Shown: positions 42,913 through 51,495 of the stretch, in pieces
Numbering within the stretch: position 1 is the first letter of the stretch
How the letters are laid out: each line of letters begins with the position of its first letter
Source of the DNA: Peribacillus deserti
GTDB lineage: Bacteria; Bacillota; Bacilli; Bacillales; DSM-1321
Assembly (NCBI RefSeq): GCF_016909175.1
Contig: NZ_JAFBFI010000010.1
Coordinates: 1 to 64,000 of the forward strand
Direction: 5' to 3'
Length of the DNA stretch: 64,000 nt
Position numbers and translations under genes: made by a program
Notes under the pieces: generated by a model
Databases searched by the model: none
What the model was told of the DNA's origin: nothing
The model's input: the letters and a program-made list of their open reading frames with translations, nothing else

Positions 42913-42947
42913 AAAGACCCGCATTCAGATTGAATGCGGGTCTTTTG
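42913..42947. terminator. Bidirectional terminator
   Basis: AAAGACCCGCATTC/GAATGCGGGTCTTT hairpin between convergent genes, with T-rich tails on both sides. Confidence 0.85.
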
Positions 42948-42956
42948 ATTTTTATG

Positions 42957-43625
42957 TTAGATGCGTTTTGCGCCAATGAATTTAGGCTTCCAGTAAGTAT
43001 TGCTTGTCTTAGAATAAGAAACTCCGTTTGAAGATGCAGCGTGAATCATTGTGCCGCTTCCTACATAAATAGAAACATGTGTAGGTCTAGATGCCTTATT
43101 GGGTGCAAAGAACATTAAGTCTCCAGTTGCAGGCGAGCTTACCCGAGTTCCTTTTGTATACATTTCAGCAGCAGTACGAGGAAGTACTTTTCCTGCTTTG
43201 CCAAAAGAATATTTTACAAGTCCTGAGCAGTCAAATCCGTTTGTTGAAATGCCTCCCCAACGGTAAGGAGTTCCCAGTTCACTTTTTGCAACCGCAATAG
43301 CTTTAGTACGGTAAGATGCTGGAGCAGGAGCTGGAGCAGTTGTCTTTTTAGTAGTCAGGTACTTTGAGTTGACATATCCTGACTTAGTTCCCGCCTTAAT
43401 TTTAGACCAGCCTTTTGACTCTGTATATACGGATACCGAAGTATTTTTTGATAGTTTTGTAACAACCGAAGAATTAGTAGTAGCACTTTTACGAACATTT
43501 AATGTGCCTGAGCCGACGTTAACATATTTAGTAGTGACTTTAGTACTGGCAGCAGCTTCATTCGCTAATGGTGTAACACTGCTTATCATGAGAGCAAGTG
43601 ACAAAAATGCAATTATTTTTTTCAA
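42957..43625 (-). CDS. Secreted SH3b-NlpC/P60 cell-wall endopeptidase
   Basis: Secreted DL-endopeptidase of 222 residues. A signal peptide (residues 1-26, ending ANEAAAS) precedes one bacterial SH3 domain (about 32-92: YVNVGSGTLNVRKSATTNSS onward). A Pro/Ala linker (TTAPAPAP) follows, then an NlpC/P60 domain. The catalytic Cys is in FDCSGLVKYSFG (about 130), and the His in RPTHVSIYVG. It would cut D-Glu to diamino-acid bonds in the wall during growth or separation. It has no LysM domains. Confidence 0.9.
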   Translation of the reverse strand: MKKIIAFLSLALMISSVTPLANEAAASTKVTTKYVNVGSGTLNVRKSATTNSSVVTKLSKNTSVSVYTESKGWSKIKAGTKSGYVNSKYLTTKKTTAPAPAPASYRTKAIAVAKSELGTPYRWGGISTNGFDCSGLVKYSFGKAGKVLPRTAAEMYTKGTRVSSPATGDLMFFAPNKASRPTHVSIYVGSGTMIHAASSNGVSYSKTSNTYWKPKFIGAKRI

Positions 43626-44147
43626 TTTAGTAGTTTACCCCCTGCTGTGATTTGCTAAACCTATTATAAACAAAATAACGTAACATTCTCATCACAGTAA
43701 TATTACGGTTATATTACAAATAATAGGGAAGGGAGTCATATACTGATAAAATATGTAGAATTACGAAAAAATGTATGGGAAGATTAAGCTAGAATTATTG
43801 AAATATAGTTGTGATATAAAAGATTAGTGATAAAGCTGGGCAAAAATTATTCATTTATAAAAGTAATAAAACATAGATTATTTTAAAACGGGAATACAAC
43901 GCAGTAAAAGCATATTTTCATTTTCTTGTATTATAGAAGCGGAAAGAATGTATCGAAAAATTTTATATGGATGCGGCAACCTCTGACCAGGAGTTTGATA
44001 ATTAAAGATTAGTATGCGATTTGGAACAATATTATCATATTTACATACTGAGTAATCGGGTGATATTATTAAGAAAATGCTTACATAAAGGCGAAATATA
44101 TAAAGCATAATACATTTTCCTGCCTTATTTAAAAGGAGAAAGAGTCT
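43626..44147. other. AT-rich interval with rok promoter
   Basis: About 520 bases without a credible gene. TTACAT (44041-44046) and TATTAT (44064-44069) are 17 bases apart, about 80 bases before rok, and are the likely promoter. The rest is strongly AT-rich; in B. subtilis Rok binds AT-rich DNA including its own promoter, so self-binding is plausible. Confidence 0.4.
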
Positions 44148-44681
44148 ATGTTTAACGAAAGAGATGCACTAAAACTTCGGCTGGAACAATTATTAATTGT
44201 GGAAGAGAAAACAATTAGAGAGTTTAGAGAAGAACGAAGAGAAATACTAGACCGTTTAAGGGAATTAGATGGATTTGAAAGACAAAACAAAGTGTACGAG
44301 AATAGCGCTGCAGATTCATCAAGAGATTCATACCAATCTGACAAGACTTTATCACCTGTTGTAGAAAAATCCAGACAAACACTGGCGGAGGCTGTTGAAA
44401 GCATTCATGAGGGAAAGAAGCAAAGCAGTGGGACTCAGCCTGCAAAAGAAGGCAGGCAAAATAAGGGGTATCATAAAAAAACCTTACTATTAAGAGATGC
44501 TACTATGAAAATCCTGCAGAGCCACCGTACCGCGATTCCTTTAGGACAGTTAAAAAAAGAGCTGGAACTAGAGACTGGTGTTGAGATCAAAAATATTTCG
44601 TTATTTATGACCAATTTAGCCAAAAAAGAGAGCAGCTTAAAAAAAGCCACTCATGGTCAGTATATGTACATAGGAAATTAA
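44148..44681 (+). CDS. rok: Rok-like nucleoid-associated repressor
   Basis: Homologue of B. subtilis Rok, the AT-rich-DNA silencer that represses comK and horizontally acquired genes. Length is 177 residues against 191. The N-terminus MFNERDALKLRLEQLLIVEE with IREFREERREILDRLREL is the oligomerising coiled coil and is nearly the Rok signature. A variable linker (about 45-105) follows, then the winged-helix domain from LLRDATMKILQSHRTAIPLG to HGQYMYIG. AAAGGAG precedes the ATG. A terminator follows at 44693. Confidence 0.86.
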   Translation: MFNERDALKLRLEQLLIVEEKTIREFREERREILDRLRELDGFERQNKVYENSAADSSRDSYQSDKTLSPVVEKSRQTLAEAVESIHEGKKQSSGTQPAKEGRQNKGYHKKTLLLRDATMKILQSHRTAIPLGQLKKELELETGVEIKNISLFMTNLAKKESSLKKATHGQYMYIGN

Positions 44682-44692
44682 ATTGAGAAATT

Positions 44693-44733
44693 GGGAAAGT
44701 GATTTATGACAATTTAAATCTCTTTCCTTTTTA
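44693..44733 (+). terminator. Terminator of rok
   Basis: GGGAAAGTGATTT pairing with AAATCTCTTTCC, then TTTTTATTTT. Confidence 0.7.
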
Positions 44734-44869
44734 TTTTGGAAATTTTTCTTGTATTCCATGAAAAACGGTATATATTTATGAATTTTATATAGAAACAGAA
44801 AAATTGTCGTTTCTTAGGCTGTGTTACATTTATTTTATCCCTATAACTAAAAGGCCAGGTGAAATGGTG

Positions 44870-45085
44870 ATGGAATTTAATGAGAGAACAGCATTAAAAA
44901 TGAGGTTAGAACAATTGTCTCAATATGAAAAGGATGTGTTCGAACAAATCAGACTCGAACGGACAGACATTCTACGGAGGGTAAAAGAGTTAGAAGTGAT
45001 AGAAAATGAAAGTGCAAATTATCATTTTACTAAGCAGGCTAATAATGGAAAGATTTTTTCAGCTTTAGTTTATCTAAAAAGATAG
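44870..45085 (+). CDS. Rok N-terminal-domain-only paralogue
   Basis: Protein of 71 residues that matches only the N-terminal coiled coil of the upstream Rok: MEFNERTALKMRLEQLSQYE and IRLERTDILRRVKELEV. The Rok winged helix is absent; after residue 45 a short unrelated tail leads to a stop. The ribosome site AGGTG lies nine bases before ATG 44870, with ATG 44864 and GTG 44867 as alternatives. It may be a decayed copy, but an intact start and its own terminator suggest a working protein that could mix into Rok oligomers. Confidence 0.7.
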   Translation: MEFNERTALKMRLEQLSQYEKDVFEQIRLERTDILRRVKELEVIENESANYHFTKQANNGKIFSALVYLKR

Positions 45086-45092
45086 AATCCAT

Positions 45093-45126
45093 ATGGCTCC
45101 GAGAAAATCGGGGTCATTTTCTTTTT
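45093..45126 (+). terminator. Terminator of the short Rok-like gene
   Basis: ATGGCTCCGA/TCGGGGTCAT stem (two G-U pairs) followed by TTTCTTTTTG. Bases 45127-45319 hold nothing I can identify. Confidence 0.65.
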
Positions 45127-45319
45127 GAATACGATTCTTTTTGATATGTAAAATAGAACGGGAAAGTACTTAAAGGGAAAGTGTGCGGAGGGGGAACCAC
45201 CGCTTTTTTCTATTTAATTGTACCTATTCATCACCGAACTTTTTCTAGATAGTCTTTAAGCGCTACAAACTAGGGGACTTTATTTCCGTTCTATATAACT
45301 GCCAAAACAGCTGGTTTAA

Positions 45320-45346
45320 AATAACAGGGGGCAGCCCCTGTTATTA
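45320..45346 (-). terminator. Terminator overlapping the stop of the next coat-like gene
   Basis: AATAACAGGGG/CCCCTGTTATT stem; on the minus strand the TAA stop of the gene at 45344-45796 lies at the hairpin's foot. Confidence 0.65.
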
Positions 45347-45796
45347 ATGTTTTATCACCCTTCTGCGAGACTTGCATATCTTGCAGAAGCAGGCTGCATG
45401 ATGCTTGAGATTTTTATGGTGCTTGCATTTGCAATGTTTATGGTGCTTACATTCAAGATGGTCATGGCATTTATCCACAAGCATAATTTTTTTAATATTA
45501 TCGATCGGGATAATTTTAATTAAATCTTCTTTAGGGCAATGCTCTTTATCCTTCTTACATGAACAAAGTTCTACAAAATTAGAACCTACCATAGCCACTT
45601 CACCTATAATTACTTCATTTTCCGGCTCGGATAAGAATATTTCAACACATTTGCCAATCATTTGTTTAAGCCGAAAATTAAGCCCCCCTTCCAGCCCGGC
45701 CAGCCTAATCAAAAAATCATCGTCACAAAACTTATGATTTACCAGGATGTCAAAACCGATCGAGGAACTCTCATGATGTTTTCTTTTTCTTCCCAT
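45344..45796 (-). CDS. Coat-like protein with Sm-like module and Cys/His-rich tail
   Basis: Protein of 150 residues, no named family recognised. After an N-terminal segment (residues 13-45), the coat module spans about 46-105: GKCVEIFLSEPENEVIIGEV, VGSNFVELCSC, then LIKIIPIDNIKKIMLVD. The final 45 residues are packed with His and Cys (CHDHLECKHHKHCKCKHHK, ACFCKICKSRRR), a possible metal-binding tail. It is divergent from the mnxEFG-like operon and probably expressed with it. GAAAGGAG precedes the ATG. Confidence 0.68.
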   Translation of the reverse strand: MGRKRKHHESSSIGFDILVNHKFCDDDFLIRLAGLEGGLNFRLKQMIGKCVEIFLSEPENEVIIGEVAMVGSNFVELCSCKKDKEHCPKEDLIKIIPIDNIKKIMLVDKCHDHLECKHHKHCKCKHHKNLKHHAACFCKICKSRRRVIKH

Positions 45797-45940
45797 TTCA
45801 CCGCTCCTTTCTATATATCCTTCAATAAATAAGTTATTTTCAGATGTACAGTTTGGTTACCTTTTTCATTGAAATGTGTTCTAATCCATGGAATAAAATT
45901 GTAATTATAATTTGAAGAACTTTATAAAAGAGGTGAGGAT

Positions 45941-46252
45941 ATGGCACAGAGTGAAAATAATCAAGCTTCTACTATAAGTTCTGGAGCTTTAGAACTTATT
46001 AATGAAAACCTTGGTCGAGACATACTTATTGTCGTAAGTGCCGACCAATTAAATATTTTCGGGCAGACATTCCGGCCAATCTTTGTAGGAAAACTTATTC
46101 AGGCTGACGAGGGGCATATCACTCTGTGGCCGGTGCAGATAAAGATGTCTAATGCACCAAACTTTGAGTTCCCGACTCCTTTAATGTTTCCTGTTGAAGC
46201 AGTAACAGCTATAACCAGTTTTGATAGGGATATTAAATTCCCTATATCTTAG
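45941..46252 (+). CDS. MnxE-like small subunit of the multicopper oxidase complex
   Basis: Protein of 103 residues, called MnxE-like by size and by its place two genes before the MnxG-type oxidase. In Bacillus PL-12 and SG-1, MnxE and MnxF form a complex with MnxG (MnxE3F3G). The sequence fits the coat Sm-like module: LIVVSADQLNIFGQTFRPIFVGKL..., then IKMSNAPNFEFPTPLMFPVEAVTAI. No Cys is present and His is scarce. AGAGGTGAGG precedes the ATG. I could not compare it directly with the known MnxE sequence. Confidence 0.62.
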   Translation: MAQSENNQASTISSGALELINENLGRDILIVVSADQLNIFGQTFRPIFVGKLIQADEGHITLWPVQIKMSNAPNFEFPTPLMFPVEAVTAITSFDRDIKFPIS

Positions 46253-46264
46253 GAGGTGAAGCTA

Positions 46265-46588
46265 TTGTCAAAAGAAAAAACTAGAAGCTTACATGCACGC
46301 GGGGGAAGCAGTACAGATCTTCCATCCCCAAGTGAAAGAGCTCATGCCGCTTTTATAGAATTTCTTGAACAAAATATCGGCAAACGGGCTCTCTTCTTAA
46401 CAGCTGAGTTTCCCTTTCTATACATTGGAGAAATCTTAGAAATAATTGAGGACTATGTACGTGTACTGGTGGATACCACTGAACAGCCAGTCTTCGAAGA
46501 TAGAAGGTGGATTATCCATATTGATGCGATTCGCGTGCTATATGTAGAAACCGAAGGCTTCCCGGACATTCCGGAATTGAAAGACTGA
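46265..46588 (+). CDS. MnxF-like small subunit of the multicopper oxidase complex
   Basis: Protein of 107 residues, MnxF-like by position between the MnxE-like gene and mnxG. The module pattern is clear: FLEQNIGKRALFLTAEFPFLYIGEIL, DYVRVLVDT, then RWIIHIDAIRVLYVE. TTG 46265 is chosen because AGGAGGTG ends six bases before it and overlaps the previous stop; GTG 46256 would add three residues but overlaps the ribosome site. It probably pairs with the preceding protein. Confidence 0.62.
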   Translation: MSKEKTRSLHARGGSSTDLPSPSERAHAAFIEFLEQNIGKRALFLTAEFPFLYIGEILEIIEDYVRVLVDTTEQPVFEDRRWIIHIDAIRVLYVETEGFPDIPELKD

Positions 46589-46606
46589 CAGCGAGGTGAG
46601 TACACC

Positions 46607-49600
46607 ATGAAGCGGTTTTTTCACATTGTGGCGATTCCCATCCGAATCGTGTATAACAACTTTGGCGACCATGACCCAAACGGCCGTATGTATGTGTTAA
46701 AGGAAAATGAAAAAAAAGTAAAAAAGTTAGTCAAAGAGAATCCGTTTACTCCTGTTGAATTAGTGCAGCCTTTGGCTATCCGTGCGAATGCAGGCGATAT
46801 TATAAAAATTTTATTTGAAAACAAGCTTGAGCACGCTGCAGGCATGCATTTTCAGCAGGTGACTTATGATGTAAGAAAATCAGATGGAACGAATTCCGGC
46901 CTTAATCCGGATACCCTGGCAGAGCCGGGATGTACTATAAATTATCATCTTCGGGCGGAAACAGAAGGAATTGCTTATTTTTCTGACTTAGGAAATCCTT
47001 TAAGCAGTGAAGAAGGAACAAACATCCACGGCTTGTTTGGAGCCATATTTATACAGCGAAGGGGATCTACATGGACAGATCCAGTCACCGGCGGTTCAAT
47101 CAACAGCGGAGTTTTCGCTGACATCCATCATCCCTTCTCCCCATCCTTCAGGGAATATGGCTGGTTCTTCAATGACGAGCCCGAACAAAAGGATCTGACT
47201 GGAAATGACCCTGTCGACCCTATGACCGGTCAGTCTGCTGAGTCTGTTCATGCGGTCAATTACAGGGCAGAACCTCTGGGAAACAGGGTCAGGCTTATTG
47301 AGGCTGGAGTGGTCGGTCCAGGCTGTGATGGGGAAGAAGTCCACCATGATTCCTGGGTATTTGGGGATCCGGCGACACCTATCTTAAGAGGATACGTAGG
47401 TGATCCAGCAACGGTCAGGCTTGTGCATGGCGGTGTCAAGGAGACTCATGTTTTTCATTATCATGTCCACCAATGGCTTCAGGAGCCGACTGATGTAGAT
47501 TCTGAAATTGTGGATGCCCAGGCAATCAGTCCGCAGAATTTCTATAACGTATCTCCTCTATATGGATTGGGAAGCCTTCAGGGAGCAATTGGCGATGTGA
47601 TTATCCACTGCCATTTATACCCACATTTCATGGACGGGATGTGGGGAATTAACCGAATCTTTGACACTCTTCAGGATGGTTCGCAGTGCTATCCGAACGG
47701 TGTACCGATCAAGCCGCTGCAGCCTCTGCCAGACAGACCGGCACCGCCTAGACCTACAAAAGATAAACCTGGATTTCCAAACTTTATTCCAGGAAAAGTG
47801 GGCTGCAAAGCACCAAGGCCGCCTCTCGGGATTGTAGGAGGGCGCGGATTGACAGAGCTTGAAAGAAATGCCGCAGTGCCCAATGCCCGTCCTGGAGCAG
47901 TTTTTGCTGAGTCATGCCTTGGAAATCCGATCGTCAAAGAATTTAATATTTCAATTATAGAAATGCCCATTCAATATAATAAGCAGGGATGGCACGATCC
48001 GAAAGGACGATTCTTTATTAAAGATGAGGATATTGCGGATGTTTTATCAGGAAAAAAAGAGCCGGAACCATTGGTTATTCATACTAATGCAGGCCGCTGC
48101 AATAGGATTAATTTAACCAACCGCCTGCCGCAGGTCTTAGACGGCGATGCCTTTCAACTGGCAACAAGGACATATGAAGCGGCTCCTCATGTACACTTTG
48201 TTAAATTTGACCCGCTGGTTGCTGACGGTGCTAATGTAGGGTGGAATTATGACAGCAGTGTTCTCCCAGGTGAAACGATTAGGGTAGAGTGGTTTTCCGA
48301 TGCTGAATTGAAGGCAACTTTTTTCCACGACCATTTATTTGCTAATTCCCATCAGCAGCATGGGGTGTTTGGGGCTGTCGTTATTCATTCCCGGTTCTCA
48401 CAATTCTTTGATCCGAAAACAGTAGAAGAAACCGACAGAGGCACCCAGGTTACGGTAGATCACCCAATAATACCAAGCCACAGGGATTATACTTTATTTA
48501 TTCATGACTTTGCCCTTCTGTTCGACAAGGACGGCTGTCCTATAGAACGTCCTCAATTTCCTGGCTCTCTGGATGATCCGGGTGTATTCGGGGTTAATTA
48601 TAAATGTGAACCGCTGCAGTTCAGGCTTGGTAAAGATTGTGACCCTGCTTATTCCTTCAGTTCCTTTGTGCATGGAGATCCAGTCACTCCTATTTTAAGA
48701 GCGTATGAAGGAGACCCGATTCGCATCAGGCTCCTCGATGGCGCTCATGAAGAGTCACACAGCTTCAATCTCCACGGGCTGAGGTGGAAGCAGGAAAGAA
48801 GAGACCTTGATTCGCGCTATGTTTCACATCAGCATATCGGTATTTCAGAATCCTTTACAGCTGAAACATTTGTGCCCCGGAGCGGAGATTATCTGTACGC
48901 CTATGAAGATGTGGAAGATGTGTTTAATGGATGCTGGGGCATTTTAAGGGCGTATGATCAATTAGTTGATGATTTAATGCCATTAAGTGACAGGCCGCTT
49001 CCTCCAAAAAGAACCAGGCCGCTCCCGAAAAAAGGAGATCCAATTCCAAAGCGCATTGTAAAATTAGATCCTGAGTCTCGTGCAATGCGCCTAAGGAAAT
49101 ATGATATCGTCGCCATCCAAACTCCAATCCTGTATAACAAGTTTGGCGATCATGACCCACATGGTATTGTTTTTGCGCTTTCAAAAGATAAGGATGGCAT
49201 ATTATGTGGGAAAGTAAATCCAGAGCCGCTTGTCATCAGGGGGAATTATGGTGATTTAATACAAATAAAACTGACCAATCTGCTCGATCCTAAGCTATTT
49301 CATAACCAGAAAGTACATGGTTATCCTGTGATAAAGGCGGACGCTTTTTACCCTACTTCGCCAAGGATATCCATACATCCACAGCTCGTGGATTATGATA
49401 TAAAACACTCGAGCGGTGACACGGTAGGGTTCAATCCAGATCAAACCGTCGGGCCAGGCGACTCAATTACTTACTTTTGGGAGGTGCCGACCGGTATCGG
49501 AGCTTGTAATTTTTGGGATATGGCAGACCTTCGCAACCATAGGCATCATGGTTCCTTTGGAGCTTTTATTGCCGAACCGCGGGGATCTAAGTATTTTGAC

Positions 49601-50233
49601 CCTTATTCAGGAAGCAAGTTAAAATCCGGAGCAAATGCGGTAATTATTAATCCGTTTTTACCAGACTTCCGGGAATTTGTCATCATACTCCATGATGGCA
49701 TCCGCTTGTTAAATAAGCAGAATCAGCTGATTATCGATCCTGCGGAAGGAATTCTTAACGGATTGGAGGAGCTGTTTGATACGGAAGATCAGGGGTCTAG
49801 AGGGTTTAACTATCGAACAGAACGTTTGATTAACCGTTTTGAGAAACATCCGGTTCTTAAAGACTGGGCGGATTCGGAGGTCTTTGGCGACCCTGCTACT
49901 CCAGTCTTCGAGGCTTATCCTGGTGATCCGGTTACAGTTAGGTTATTGACCCCGGCCGATAGAAGGAGAACAAACACGTTTGTAATACATGGGCATATCT
50001 GGAAGGACGACTGGCAGGATATGAATTCAGAATTCAGGGGAGCGAAAGGGCAAAATATTGCCGGAGAAGCTTTTGATGCACAATTAGCAGGCGGAGCCGG
50101 AGGAATCGGCCAGTTTCCCGGGGATTATCTATACCGGTCAGGAAATATCCGCTGGAATTTAGAACTGGGCTTATGGGGGCTTATCAGAGTACATGATCGA
50201 TTAATGGAACATCTTATACCTTTAGATAATTAA
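46607..50233 (+). CDS. mnxG: MnxG-type multicopper oxidase (putative Mn(II) oxidase)
   Basis: Multicopper oxidase of 1208 residues, close to the 1217 of Bacillus SG-1 MnxG, which oxidises Mn(II) to Mn(IV) on the spore surface. It is a six-cupredoxin protein in three two-domain repeats starting near residues 8, 446 and 831 (YNNFGDHDPNG, YNKQGWHDPKG, YNKFGDHDPHG). The copper ligands cluster in repeat 1: HVFHYHVHQW (281-290) and the HCHLYPHFMDGMWG type-1/trinuclear motif (334-347). Further His sites are FHDHL, HQQHG (about 573-587), NHRHHG (about 977) and VIHGHIW (about 1125). There is no signal peptide, fitting mother-cell synthesis. It follows two MnxE/F-like genes. Confidence 0.88.
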   Translation: MKRFFHIVAIPIRIVYNNFGDHDPNGRMYVLKENEKKVKKLVKENPFTPVELVQPLAIRANAGDIIKILFENKLEHAAGMHFQQVTYDVRKSDGTNSGLNPDTLAEPGCTINYHLRAETEGIAYFSDLGNPLSSEEGTNIHGLFGAIFIQRRGSTWTDPVTGGSINSGVFADIHHPFSPSFREYGWFFNDEPEQKDLTGNDPVDPMTGQSAESVHAVNYRAEPLGNRVRLIEAGVVGPGCDGEEVHHDSWVFGDPATPILRGYVGDPATVRLVHGGVKETHVFHYHVHQWLQEPTDVDSEIVDAQAISPQNFYNVSPLYGLGSLQGAIGDVIIHCHLYPHFMDGMWGINRIFDTLQDGSQCYPNGVPIKPLQPLPDRPAPPRPTKDKPGFPNFIPGKVGCKAPRPPLGIVGGRGLTELERNAAVPNARPGAVFAESCLGNPIVKEFNISIIEMPIQYNKQGWHDPKGRFFIKDEDIADVLSGKKEPEPLVIHTNAGRCNRINLTNRLPQVLDGDAFQLATRTYEAAPHVHFVKFDPLVADGANVGWNYDSSVLPGETIRVEWFSDAELKATFFHDHLFANSHQQHGVFGAVVIHSRFSQFFDPKTVEETDRGTQVTVDHPIIPSHRDYTLFIHDFALLFDKDGCPIERPQFPGSLDDPGVFGVNYKCEPLQFRLGKDCDPAYSFSSFVHGDPVTPILRAYEGDPIRIRLLDGAHEESHSFNLHGLRWKQERRDLDSRYVSHQHIGISESFTAETFVPRSGDYLYAYEDVEDVFNGCWGILRAYDQLVDDLMPLSDRPLPPKRTRPLPKKGDPIPKRIVKLDPESRAMRLRKYDIVAIQTPILYNKFGDHDPHGIVFALSKDKDGILCGKVNPEPLVIRGNYGDLIQIKLTNLLDPKLFHNQKVHGYPVIKADAFYPTSPRISIHPQLVDYDIKHSSGDTVGFNPDQTVGPGDSITYFWEVPTGIGACNFWDMADLRNHRHHGSFGAFIAEPRGSKYFDPYSGSKLKSGANAVIINPFLPDFREFVIILHDGIRLLNKQNQLIIDPAEGILNGLEELFDTEDQGSRGFNYRTERLINRFEKHPVLKDWADSEVFGDPATPVFEAYPGDPVTVRLLTPADRRRTNTFVIHGHIWKDDWQDMNSEFRGAKGQNIAGEAFDAQLAGGAGGIGQFPGDYLYRSGNIRWNLELGLWGLIRVHDRLMEHLIPLDN

Positions 50234-50239
50234 GTACTG

Positions 50240-50271
50240 AAATAAGGATGGCTCCGGCCATCCTTATTTCA
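50240..50271 (+). terminator. Hairpin after mnxG
   Basis: AAATAAGGATGG/CCATCCTTATTT stem directly after the mnxG stop, with a weak tail. It would partly terminate or protect the mnxEFG message. Confidence 0.7.
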
Positions 50272-50306
50272 TAGAGAGCTTCCTGTTAGTTCTGAGGAGG
50301 AGAGGT

Positions 50307-50723
50307 ATGTATACAATTCCTTTTTTTGTGGATTTGCTGCTTATAGGTTGTTATTACACTTTGTTACGCAGGCGGAAAAAGGTGATGGGGCTGTCCTCAG
50401 GAATGAATACAGCGATGTTTATGCCGCTCTTTTTCTCGCTTTTTTTCTCCTTTATGCTCATGGAACAATTTCCCTTTAATTATGTGCAGAATGTTTTTCT
50501 ATCTGTAACAGGAAGTATGTGCATCGGGTGGGTCTTCGGAAGGCTTAAGGATGAACAAACTCTGATTATTGGTATTGCCAACGGGGCAGTGATGGGGATG
50601 ATGACTCCTATGCTCGCAGGAGTGGTTCTGTATGACAGATGGTTATTTTATATTCTTCAGCTCCTTTTTATCTGCATATTAATTAGTATTGCCTTTGAAA
50701 AGAAGAGGAGATGGGAACCTTGA
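50307..50723 (+). CDS. Four-helix membrane protein, mnx-flanking family, member 1
   Basis: Integral membrane protein of 138 residues with four predicted helices (about 4-20, 35-52, 62-80, 85-130). No known family recognised. A basic loop after helix 1 (LLRRRKKVM) and the late motif GIANGAVMGMMTPMLAGVV align with two other proteins nearby (51495-51947 and 51952-52371). Met is frequent in helices 2-4. GGAGGAG precedes the ATG. Its stop overlaps the start of the next gene, so the two are coupled. A metal-transport or scaffold role for the oxidase is conjecture. Confidence 0.7.
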   Translation: MYTIPFFVDLLLIGCYYTLLRRRKKVMGLSSGMNTAMFMPLFFSLFFSFMLMEQFPFNYVQNVFLSVTGSMCIGWVFGRLKDEQTLIIGIANGAVMGMMTPMLAGVVLYDRWLFYILQLLFICILISIAFEKKRRWEP

Positions 50724-51466
50724 GATTAAATGAATATGCAAAACAATTATGGTCCGAAAGAGAACGCGAAATCCTTAAATCTAATGTTGAATTGGAACTG
50801 GATGCAAAAGCAGGAGGAGGATTGACATCAACCTTTGAAGGTTCATATGAAGAAATCAAGGCAGTGCAGAATTTTATGCACTCACAAAATCTTATGAATA
50901 TCGGGAAAGCATTGCCCCAAAGAAAAAAGGTGCTCTACTTAAAAAATTTCCTCAGCGAAAGAAGGAACCAGCAGGTTGAGATTTTTTACCGCGTATCCAG
51001 TGAGGCTGAATGGCTTTCGGGAAGAGTAGTAGTAGTAGGCCGGGATTTTACTGTTCTCGTATCAAAAGGGGACAGATATTGGCTGCCATATTCATCTATT
51101 GAATTAGCCCGTATCCCATCAGGTTATCCGGATACCGATTACTCCCATACGAATATTATATATGACAACGATATTAGAAATTCACTGCTGCTTAATTTCG
51201 GGAAAACAGTTTCCGAAAAGGAGACTCTTAAACAAATATTCTATGAAGAAACGTTAGCGACCAATTTGCGGACCTGGCAAGGAGTCAGAGTTACAGTCTG
51301 GTCTGATGAAAAAGAATTATCAGGAAAAATTCAGGAGACATCCGATTCAGAATTTCTTTCTTTGAAAAAAGCAAAGGAACAATTTCAGATTCCCACTAAA
51401 TCTATCATTCTAATAAAGACTGCGTCACCTTTGTCCTCTTTCTTACACTATATTTTTGGAAAATAA
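50720..51466 (+). CDS. CotB-like two-module spore protein, paralogue 1
   Basis: Soluble protein of 248 residues with two copies of the coat module: SGRVVVVGRDFTVLVSKGDRYWLPYSSIELARI (about 93-125, shown in part) and RVTVWSDEKELSGKIQ with QIPTKSIILIKT at the end. Between them lies IRNSLLLNFGKTVSEKETL, matching RRKLVLNFGATVSRSPFL in the protein at 52487. TTG 50720 is chosen: AGAGGAG is spaced nine bases from it and it overlaps the upstream stop; the ATG at 50711 lies against the ribosome site. Confidence 0.65.
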   Translation: MRLNEYAKQLWSEREREILKSNVELELDAKAGGGLTSTFEGSYEEIKAVQNFMHSQNLMNIGKALPQRKKVLYLKNFLSERRNQQVEIFYRVSSEAEWLSGRVVVVGRDFTVLVSKGDRYWLPYSSIELARIPSGYPDTDYSHTNIIYDNDIRNSLLLNFGKTVSEKETLKQIFYEETLATNLRTWQGVRVTVWSDEKELSGKIQETSDSEFLSLKKAKEQFQIPTKSIILIKTASPLSSFLHYIFGK

Positions 51467-51471
51467 ACATG

Positions 51472-51495
51472 GGGATACCTCATTGATGGTATCCC
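51472..51495. terminator. Hairpin between convergent genes
   Basis: GGGATACC/GGTATCCC stem with an eight-base loop; the tails are only moderately T-rich. Confidence 0.6.

Noticed and set aside
43878-44108. Minus-strand frame of 76 codons in the rok upstream region
   Set aside because: AT-rich, no ribosome site, overlaps the probable rok promoter.
46621-49184. Several open frames antisense to the oxidase gene
   Set aside because: They are mirror frames of a strongly supported gene and have no ribosome sites or family features.
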